Notes under the pieces: model-generated
What the model was told of the DNA's origin: nothing
Databases searched by the model: none
The model's input: only the letters and a program-made list of their open reading frames with translations
Shown: piece after piece, positions 56,006-64,000 of the stretch
How the letters are laid out: each line of letters opens with the position of its first letter
Position numbering within the stretch: position 1 is the first letter of the stretch
Translations under genes and position numbers: made by a program
Assembly: GCA_036346355.1 (NCBI GenBank)
Contig: CM070570.1
Location: 4,348,649-4,412,648, forward strand
Length of the DNA: 64,000 nucleotides
Direction: 5' to 3'
DNA from: Rhipidocladum racemiflorum
Taxonomy: Eukaryota > Streptophyta > Magnoliopsida > Poales > Poaceae

Positions 56006-56321
56006 GGGTGGTCAATGGGCATGGACCGCATGGTAATTTTGGTAAGCAACCAATTTATCTGGTGCGACTATTAGATCCTAAACCAAAGGCCAAGATAAGC
56101 CAGTACTGTAGATGGAGATTGTTGCCAAAGTACTGTGGCAGTTCATGTGGACCATAGGATCTGAAGCTAGATGGTCCAGATCCCGTGCGATTGCTATTAC
56201 GCTATTCCTAAGTGCCAATTTATCACTGACTACATGACTGGAGGCGTGCCATGCGACTATGAAACTATGAACTGGTTTTCCGTACTGTGGAGTTGGGACT
56301 TTCCACTGCTATGGACGCTAC

Positions 56322-56769
56322 CAGGGTTAACAATAATCTCGAATTTTGATAAGCTGGAGGTACCGAAATTCGTGAAAAACCGAACGAAATTTATGAAAAA
56401 CCGAACGGTTTTAAAAATCAAATAAATTTAAAATCTGATCAGACCTGGAGCAAAATTCGAACAAATAGGTCAAAAACGTTCGAAAAGCGGCGAATTTCGA
56501 GCGGTTTTCGGTGAAAAGCAACGACAAATTGAAAAATTGCTAAAAATGTTGCAAAATTTTAAACTTTATTTTTTTTCAAAAAATATTCACACTAGAGGTC
56601 ATAAAGCTATTAATACTAATTTTAGAAAACTTTTATATAACATTCTTCAAAAATTTTAATTTTGAATTTTAATTTGAACGATAAGTTGAATAAAATCCTT
56701 TTCCGAACCGGAGCGGTACCGGTGAATTTTGCAAATTTGGAACGAAATTCGTCGAAAGGTGAAACCCTG
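56322..56769. mobile_element. hAT MITE with perfect 8-bp TSD
   Basis: Starts CAGGGTTAAC, ends AAACCCTG, and is flanked by GACGCTAC at 56314-56321 and 56770-56777. The 8-bp duplication and CAGGG ends identify the hAT superfamily. The interior is AT-rich with CCGAACG/CGAAATTCG motifs and no transposase. Confidence 0.92.
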
Positions 56770-56876
56770 GACGCTACCATTTATGATTTGACTCGATTCT
56801 TTATTTGTCGGGTGGCACATTCATGATTCATGTGTACATATGAGCGAAATTTGATACAGTTAAGGCAATACTATAA

Positions 56877-57405
56877 GAGAGGTGCTTCTATGCTCTTCCT
56901 TTTAAAAGCTGCACAACTATTAAAGCATGAATGAAGGGTAGATGGTGATTACTTAGGCCATGTTTGGATGGACTAAAACTAATTGTTAGCTGGCTAATGG
57001 CTAGAGCTAATTGTTAGCCAGCTAATAATTAGTCCATCTAAAATTAGTCCAGGGCTGTTTGGATACATGACTAATGGTTGGACTAATTTCTTAGAAAAGT
57101 CATGTCTGCCCCTCATAATGGGTGAGAAAATGAGGATAAGGCCAACGCGAGGGTATTTCAGATTTTTCCTAGCGTATTACCTACTATTAGCCCAAATTAG
57201 CTCTCCCCACCAGCTAATGGACTAATTGTTAGCTGAGGTGTTGGCTAAAAATTAGCCCACCTATTAGTCTTCCTGTTTGGATAGACTAGGACTAATTTTT
57301 AGCCAGCTAACAATTAGTCCAGGGATCCAAACATGGCCTTACCCCTTCGCTTGCTTCAAGATTTGTGCAACTTGTACTAGAAGGAAGAGCATAGAAGCAC
57401 CTCTC
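56877..57405. mobile_element. Mutator-type MITE interrupted by a Tourist MITE
   Basis: The outer element starts GAGAGGTGCTTCTATGCTCT and ends AGAGCATAGAAGCACCTCTC (a perfect inverted repeat of 23 bp), flanked by ATACTATAA at 56868-56876 and 57406-57414. Without the insert it matches the 143-bp copy at 46061. Confidence 0.93.
56956..57338. mobile_element. Tourist MITE nested in the Mutator-type MITE
   Basis: GGCCATGTTTGGAT...ATCCAAACATGGCC, perfect 14-bp inverted ends, 383 bp. It is flanked by TTA (56953-56955 and 57339-57341). The uninterrupted relative at 46061-46203 reads GATTACTTACCCCTTCGC with a single TTA at this point, which proves the insertion and the 3-bp duplication. Confidence 0.95.
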
Positions 57406-57414
57406 ATACTATAA

Positions 57415-57958
57415 AGTTCTTGTAGAAGCTACTAGTGGTAAGATAGGAAAAGTTGACAGTTTCTTTTAGCTAAATATCTAACATCTACTAACATCTATAG
57501 ATGGTGCTAAGTGTGGAGGTAAAAAAACTAACAATGTTCTTGTAGAGAGAGAGGTGATATGTTTATCTTGTCATCTCCTTTAGATACTAAAGATGTACAT
57601 GCTCTAATAACAACCAGCATTGTAGTTGCCGTACAGGTTAAACAGACCTAAGCACTGCAGTAGACGTAAAAGTTAAACAGACGTAAGCAACTACACCGTC
57701 ACACCTCTCATCCACAGACCACAGGCATTCATCCAAGAGAAGATGGCTGAAGAAATGAACATCATGTAACCCACTTGATACTCAAATTGCTTGACAAAAG
57801 TTATACAGAAAAATGGATTTCAGCTACTGCAACCCATAAAATAATTCACATTAGCGCACTTATCTACAAGTGTAAGGCGCACAAGAATGAAATGACATAA
57901 TTTGACCTGAACCTAAAATAAATGGAGAGGAACATGATTATTTGCTTCCTTTGATGTC
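57415..57958. other. Spacer and 3'UTR of the RING gene
   Basis: AT-rich. The last 200 bases are probably the 3'UTR of the minus-strand E3 ligase gene. No other feature was seen. Confidence 0.4.
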
Positions 57959-60194
57959 CTAAGCCGCGGCTGTTTTGCATACCGGGCATGAGTTTTTCAC
58001 CTGCAGCCACTTCTTGATGCAGTCGGCGTGGAAGTCGTGACTGCATTTCAGTGTTCCCAGCAACTCCTTGTCTTTGTATTCCTCCTGTCAGAACACATCC
58101 ATCATATGTCAGAATTGGGCAAAATTTTCAGGGCATGGTTGTAAATTGTTCAGTATGGAACTGGCAATTCAAAATAAAGCAGTTGAAGAAAATTGTACCA
58201 GGCAAATTGCACAGTTCCCATCATCTTGCTCGCTTTGCGTTTGATCAGAACTGCAACAGACCACTTCTCTCACACAACCTGAAATTTTTTCGTCGGCCAA
58301 GCCTATGTTGACGTTACCAATAAAGTCCCCCAACGCCAACAGGTCCTGTTCATAAGTTCAGAAAGAGACTCAAATTTCTGGTGCAGGAAGCAAAAGGCAG
58401 GTGTTCCTAGTTCATACCTCATAACTCATGTCATCAATGTCCAGTCTCATGTCCCTGAGGGGGTCAGCTGCTGCTCTTGATTCAGAGAAAACCAACTGGT
58501 CTATCATAAATCGCTTCACAAATAGCATAGCAGCTAGATCAGTTCAGAATTCAAATTCACATCGATACAAACTTAATTATGTGGAAACTGGAAAGAAGTA
58601 TCTACCTCTGCTTCAATCATCAACGGATGAAAACCATAGTATGAGCTCCTCGCCCTTCTGTTCCTTCCACTGTTAGCATGCCCTACGGACACATGCCTTG
58701 CATGTCTATAAGATGTAGCAGCTCTGATAGGAAATGGCTGACCAATCCTCACGGATGTAGAGGTAGCTGCCGAGCTAGCAGGTGGATAGCTCGGAATGAC
58801 CCCCTCATGGGGAATTGATCTAGAGCTGGAGGAAGCTACAGAGGATGGATTACCGTAGCTAGGAACAGTGTTGCCATGAACAGCTCTAGGAGCATAGGCA
58901 CCATTGGTAAATATGCCACTGTCAGAATAACCATGGACAGTTCGAACAGCAGCAACACTAGCGTTGCTTCTTTGCACAGCAGGATAGTAATGCCTCTCCC
59001 ACAGAGCCCTGCTAGTGATTCCAGTGTCACCTACACAACCATCAAGACACAAGTTCTGTAAGTATGAATAATGAGATAAACTTAAATCGTAGAGAAGATT
59101 AGAGACACTAATAATCCACATTTTTCAGGTAAACTGCAGCATCAACAGGTAAGTATTAAATCAAGTTCAAAACTAAGATGGCTTATGCTTGGTTCCACCA
59201 TTTATTATGCGAACCAAAGGTTTCGAGGGATGTTAATTGTCAAGTGCAACATAGGTTAGTACATCAGATAGACAACAAAGACAAATCTAGCACATTTAAC
59301 TAAGCATTAACTACTAGTTACCAAAAAAAACATTAACTACTAACCTGAAGGTACAGTTCGTGTTGGCACAGAAAAAGGTACTTGGCTCCTCTCCACTGAT
59401 GTACTTGCAGTTGAATGGAATGGCGGTGGATGAATGTTGTTTTGTGTGTAAGTTGAAGCTGGTCTAGGTTCCAATGAAATATTGGTACAACTGTGGCGTG
59501 CTCTAACATTCCTCTGAGATCCTTCTTGATTAGCTAAGCGCTGGTCATTCCAATTGCTTGGGCCAATGCTTAAAGACATTTGAGGATGTAAGGGCTCAGT
59601 ATGTGGAGTAGAATTTGGCGGCACATAATTAGAGAACTGAGCATTGGAAGAGCTTCCAACATAATAACCACCTACACTGATCCCATCCACAGGATTTATG
59701 ATGGGATTTTTTCGTTTTATTGCGGCGCTTCTGCTGTCCACGTGGGAAATCACTGGAGCAAAGCCTTCCTCAGATCTATCTGGATAACTTGGAGCAGGTT
59801 CAGCTTGAGCATCGTTGGGTAAATGACTACTGGAGCTTCCAGCAGGATAGTGAGCAAATGGAACATGTGAGGTCCCTGTGTTCCCTACTCTATGACCTGG
59901 ATATTGTGAAGCGCGACTTGAAGATGGAAGGTCATTTGATCTAATCGCCACATTCCCACTGCTTGAAGGACCAATTCTAAGGGGTGCATCACTTCCAGCA
60001 TGAACAAATAGTTTCTGACCTGAGATTAAAAAAAAATAAACGTATTACTTTATCACAATTCAGATACATGTACATCAGAAGAGTATCGATGAAGTCCAGC
60101 TACCTAAAGGCAAGGATTTGTTGAGTGACCCGTTTTTGGGTTGGATATGATCCATCTCTGGCAGCTGGAGATGGTTGTGATGGTGTCTAGCCAT
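57959..60194 (-). CDS. RING-H2 E3 ubiquitin ligase (519 aa, six coding exons)
   Basis: Coding exons 60194-60104, 60019-59345, 59030-58606, 58513-58418, 58345-58199 and 58084-57959 join in frame to 519 residues. The start is MARHHHNHLQLPEMDHIQP. The long N-terminal half is Ser/Pro/His-rich and disordered. A conserved block SGRNRRARSSYYGFHPLMIE leads to FMIDQLVFSESR, DMRLDIDDMSYEDLLALGDF and IGNVNIGL. The C-terminus is a RING-H2 finger: NCAICLEEY...LGTLKCSHDFHADCIKKWL...NSCPVCKTAAA. All eight ligands are present, so E3 activity is expected. It belongs to the large plant group with C-terminal RING-H2 and the DMRLDID block (MBR2/HIP1-like). The acceptor of exon 4 is weak (TTTGTGAAG) but required by the frame. 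Confidence 0.9.
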
Positions 60195-61060
60195 CAAACA
60201 AGCAGTCCAGTATGGTTGCCGTTAACCTGGAAATCACAAACTGAATCAACATTAATAATTCAACATCATACTACTTGTTGATCCAAATGAAACAATACAT
60301 CAACCATTTAAGTTAAGATGGACATTACTTAGCTACCGATATGTGGGAAGCTGATGATTAAACGAACCAATCACGATGGAATCCACCTACTAGCTTTATT
60401 TTTTAAAAAAAAAAAATACTTTTGGGAGTGTTAAGGAAATAAATCAGGAATCAGTTGGTAGATGGGACAATCTAGGCATGTAAATGACCAACTCTACACT
60501 ATTTATAAAGGCTAACCGAGGTGATGAGAATGACACCCTGAAATCCCCCAACCCGGCTCGCATTTACAAGGTCAATTAGCCGTGGTGCAACACGACACCA
60601 TAAGAAATTAGCCAAATGGATCAGCAAATCCTCTCCCCCTCGCTAAGATCATCTCGATCCCCTCATGCCAACTTGCACAAATCGAACACGACTACATAAT
60701 ACCGTATAAAGGCGAAACTACCAATAACCATCAACAACCAGACAAGTATTTTCCGATAAAAAATTTTCTCCTCGAATCAAGCCACCAAGGGGTCAATCGC
60801 ATCAAAACTAGACTAGAACAGCAGAATCATCCGAAACCAGCAGCAAATCGAACGGCCGTACCTCGCCAGGCGATCGATCCGGGGCTCGAATAGACGCGAT
60901 CCGGCCCGATTCGCTCGGAATTCCGGGGGGCGGATTTTTTTTTTTTTATGGGGAAATCCCTGCGCGGAAGCTTCAGGGCGGAGACGCAGCCTCGGCACTG
61001 CGCGTTGCTCGAAACAAACAAGAGAATTTGTCCGTTTGGGAACGGAAGACCAGACTAGTA
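60195..61060 (-). promoter_or_regulatory. 5'UTR with intron of the RING-H2 gene
   Basis: A first non-coding exon lies at about 61060-60868 (donor GCGAG|gtacgg). An intron runs to a TTTCCAG acceptor near 60222, and a short leader follows up to the ATG at 60194. The TATA box is at 61081-61088 (CTATATAAATA on the minus strand). A 5'UTR intron is common in highly expressed plant genes. Confidence 0.6.
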
Positions 61061-61089
61061 GTGTGGGAAGAAAGGGGAGGTATTTATAT

Positions 61090-62903
61090 AGGAGGAGGCG
61101 AGGCGAGGCGAGGCCAGGTGGGGACGTGGGAGTTGAGGGTGGAGGAGGGGAAGTGCCTCGCGCGGGGCTTGGGTCCCACAACCCTGTCACACTTGGTTTT
61201 TACGACCAAAATGAAAGCTAATTTTACTATTTTTAAACTTTGCAGACCCACATGTCAGCGAGGGGGTAATGGGTCACCGAGTAGCCGGGCCGGGGTGCTG
61301 AGGACAAGTAGGAAACCCACGACGACGACACGTATTAGTGTACAGATGTAGATACGGTACGAGTACCCATATACGTATGGCTTATGTCGATGGGTACGAG
61401 AGTTTGACTCACGGCATTGTCCTTTTTTAGGTGCTTTTGTCTGTTTCTTCGACGCCCTGTTCTGGAGAAACTCTAGCGTGGGCAAATCGCAATTGTATTT
61501 ATGGCGTGCAGGAAACGAGGAAGAGTTTATTGCCTTTTCTGCGTGTGGTTTTGGTTTGAAGAAGGGGAACAGTATCTGTTCCTTGCAATTTATTCTAAAC
61601 AATTATGGCGTATTGGCTGTGGATTTTTGTAAAGAAGTTCATAATTAGTACATCCTCTATCCAAATTTACAAAGAGTATTTCTTTTTATTTTTAGCATAT
61701 AGACAAAGAAGACATTAAAAATAACTAGATTACCCCTAATTATTATCGCTAAATAGTACTATAGTCAATGCATGTATATAGAGAATATTTATGGATAAGA
61801 CTATTGAAAAAATAAGCTTTATAAATTTGACCGGATGGAGTAGGTTTAAATCTTGGTATGCATTCCCTATGCTATCAATTGTGCCGCAGACTGACCTTGA
61901 AAAAAAGAGAGAGGAGATGCAAATTCCTTTTCTAGAAGGATCGTGCCAACTTTGCTATGGAGAAATTTTGGATTCTTCTTATGATAGTACGAAGATTCGT
62001 GCCAATTGCGTTTTTGGTATGCAAGAACCGAGTAAGTTTAGATATGGGTGTTTTCCCCTTTTTTTGTGATTTTGCTGTCTTCAAGAAGCAAGGAAAAAAT
62101 TTGTGTTCTTTGCAAGTTATCCTAAACAATTTATGGCGTATTGGTTTGGATCTTGAAAGTTTAGCAAGTTTTGTATGTATGGTAATGTTGCATTATTGAC
62201 TTAACGGAAGGTGGGGAAAAAAAAAAAGAATTGCATTAATGTAGTCATTCAGGGGGATGTCAGATGCAGTAATGCTGTAATGGAACTTGCGTCGTGCCGT
62301 GTCAGTACAGCATGACGATCGGCCACCAGTGAGGTTCAAGCATAGCCTGACGACACTCAAGGTCGTCTTCGTGTCGGGCTGACATGAGCACGGCATATTG
62401 ATGAGGGAGCCTTGGGCAGGGGTGGATGGCGATGTTGGCGCGGAAAATAGGCCAGCGGCATGGGGTGCAGGAGAGATGAAGATGGCGATGGTGCAGATGG
62501 CGGTGCAAGCGCGAAAGAGGGGTTTACGGAACAGGCGCGGGAGAGGTAAAGACGACGTCGGTGGAGACGACGACATAGGTGCGGAAGAGAGACGCAACAT
62601 CGATGGCGGCGGATGACGCCAATGGAGAACGCGAAGCGAATGCAGAAGAGGTGTCGCTGGCACAGGAGAGGTGAAGAGGAGGAATAGGAGTGGAGTGAGA
62701 GGACGAAGGTATATATCAATATATGTGGATCTTGGAAAGTAATTATGGGTTGATAGCATAGGACTGATTATCATATTTACCAGGCTAGATTTATAGTTGA
62801 AATAGGCTTCTTCATGTCTAGCCAACCAAAAAACTATCTGAAGTACTATATCGTACCTCCATCAGGTCTAATTTTGAAAACCTGGCACAATCCAATATAT
62901 TAT
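61090..62903. other. Intergenic with a diverged 500-bp-spaced duplication
   Basis: 61480-61625 and 62000-62150 are related (GCGTATTGG, CCTAAACAATTTATGGCG, TGTTCTTTGCAAGTT-type text) in the same orientation. 62330-62640 is GC-richer without convincing coding signal. No gene was recognised. Confidence 0.4.
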
Positions 62904-63182
62904 GGCCCCGTTTGGCAACTTGGAACCGAGGTGTTTCTATTAGAATCTGGGAGAAACCCAGCCAAACGGACTAAAACTCGGAACGTTTCTCCTCGAAAGT
63001 TTCTTCTTTTTCCACACCGGAGTGGAATCACCCTCAACCCCGTTTCTACTAGTTTCTACTAGAATCTGGAACCGTACCAAATGGTTTACAGAAAGTGATT
63101 CTGATTCTACCTGAAACGTTTCTACTAATAATCTGAAACCGTTTCCATTTCTACTAGAATCTGAACCGTACCAAACGGGACC
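62904..63182. mobile_element. PIF/Harbinger-like MITE
   Basis: Starts GGCCCCGTTTGGCAACTTGG and ends GTACCAAACGGGACC, with TAT on both sides (62901-62903, 63183-63185). It is the most complete plus-oriented member of the family at 52411. Confidence 0.8.
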
Positions 63183-63485
63183 TATGTCATACCGACCTAG
63201 CCCGCTAAATCATGTGCCAGACCATGCCAGCCCTTTACCCGCTCACGCCTGGTTTACCGCGAAGCGTCACACACTCATCACTACCATGTGGACCCCCTGA
63301 TCTGTGGGCCCACCAAAAGTGCCATCAACTTTCCTGATCACTAGCTTTTTCTTCCCCTGAAACAGGGGTAACATGTTCTTATCGGATGTTCCATGGCTCG
63401 TAAGTGGCGCAACTCCATGCAAACTTTTTTTCAAAGAGAAAATTAATGATTTACCTTATTTTAGTTGGCACAATTGATCATTTGT

Positions 63486-63534
63486 TATATATATGTATAT
63501 ATATATATATGTATATATGTATATATATATATGT
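63486..63534. repeat. (TA)n / (TATG)n microsatellite
   Basis: An AT-rich simple repeat with interspersed TATG units, bordering the following MITE. Confidence 0.9.
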
Positions 63535-63536
63535 AG

Positions 63537-63907
63537 GAAAATGGTTCTGTACCCCTGGGAGTACGTACTCCCATTGTCAGTATACCGCTTAAATGATGTT
63601 ATTATACCTCTTTATCATTTTGAGTATACTCTAATACTGATTATAAGATACTTCAAAGTGAGCTCCACGAAAAATTTCATCAAAGTCCACCCTTTGTAGC
63701 ATAATTTGTTTATATACTCTTTTTATATATGAAAAAGGGTATACAACAAAAAATAAAGGACTCCAATGATTTTTTTTTCAATAATATCGCATTGTAGTAT
63801 CTTAGAATTATTATTAGAGTATACTGAAAATGATAAATGAGTATAACACATTCGTTTAAGTGGTATACTGGAGGTGGGAGTGCGTACTCCCAAGAGTACA
63901 GAAAAGG
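63537..63907. mobile_element. MITE with long inverted arms
   Basis: Left end GAAAATGGTTCTGTACCCCTGGGAGTACGTACTCCC. Right end GGGAGTGCGTACTCCCAAGAGTACAGAAAAGGC is its inverted counterpart. The arms continue through TATACCGCTTAAATGATGTTAT and its mirror, about 95 bp per side. The borders are masked by TA-rich sequence, so the TSD (probably TA) is not certain. Related to 43670-44040. Confidence 0.75.
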
Positions 63908-64000
63908 CTATATATATATATATATCACTTATATATGTTCCTAAGACCCATATATTAATAAAACATCACGAAACAAACGATCAATTACACAAGTAAACGA

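Noticed and set aside
58260..58290. An extra intron in the RING-H2 gene (GT at 58278-58277)
   Set aside because: Reading through gives the conserved KISGCVREVVCCSSDQ segment in frame, while splicing there breaks the frame.
62193..62825. Minus-strand 210-residue frame
   Set aside because: Low-complexity Pro/Ser/His-rich, no recognisable domain or promoter, embedded in intergenic sequence.

Overview
This is a nuclear segment of a grass (Poaceae) genome. The evidence is spliced plant genes with GT-AG introns, GC-rich coding exons next to AT-rich spacers, and grass-type transposons: a Tekay-type chromovirus, SIRE/Maximus-type copia fragments, plant L1 LINEs, and Stowaway, Tourist, Mutator and hAT MITEs. 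I cannot name the species. No rRNA gene, tRNA gene or CRISPR array was seen.

Layout. 1-8069: a decayed Ty3/gypsy chromovirus on the minus strand, with a 3' LTR cut by the window edge, PPT, integrase with chromodomain, RNase H, RT, protease, gag, Met-tRNA PBS and a 5' LTR of about 2.8 kb. 8070-11850: a truncated SIRE-like copia (LTR end, PBS, gag) carrying a Mutator MITE and a hAT-like insert. 12465-14560: a 5'-truncated LINE with a 15-bp target duplication. 14736-17075: two divergent intronless grass genes of unknown function. 18127-25236: a compact gene block with a GT43 glycosyltransferase (+), mitochondrial TIM14/PAM18 (-), and a CNR8-like PLAC8 protein (+). TIM14 and CNR8 share a bidirectional promoter. 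26408-29560: a minus-strand Helitron-like 3' terminus followed by fragments of three unrelated genes (XRN exoribonuclease, NIK/SERK-type receptor kinase, and an unidentified exon). 30656-37415: an intact 11-exon importin alpha-9 gene with three TE insertions in its introns. 38230-39000: a THA8-like short PPR protein. 40093-43076: a copia LTR plus leader with an array of palindromic GATCGGA...TCCGATC motifs. 43156-46203: MITEs. 46442-47212: a fasciclin-like arabinogalactan protein. 47952-48657: a solo gypsy LTR with a perfect TSD. 48.7-56.8 kb: MITEs, a second LINE fragment, a hAT MITE and broken relics of unidentified genes. 57959-61060: a six-coding-exon RING-H2 E3 ligase with a 5'UTR intron. 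61.1-64 kb: intergenic, with a diverged duplication and MITEs.

The likely functional genes are GT43, TIM14, CNR8, importin alpha-9, THA8-like, FLA, RING-H2 E3, and perhaps the two unknown single-exon genes. They are ordinary housekeeping, cell-wall or signalling genes and form no pathway together. The interest lies in the mobile-element archaeology: a probable gene-capturing Helitron, nested MITEs whose empty site is also in the window, a MITE copy that lost half its length but kept both target duplications, and an LTR enhancer-like palindrome array.
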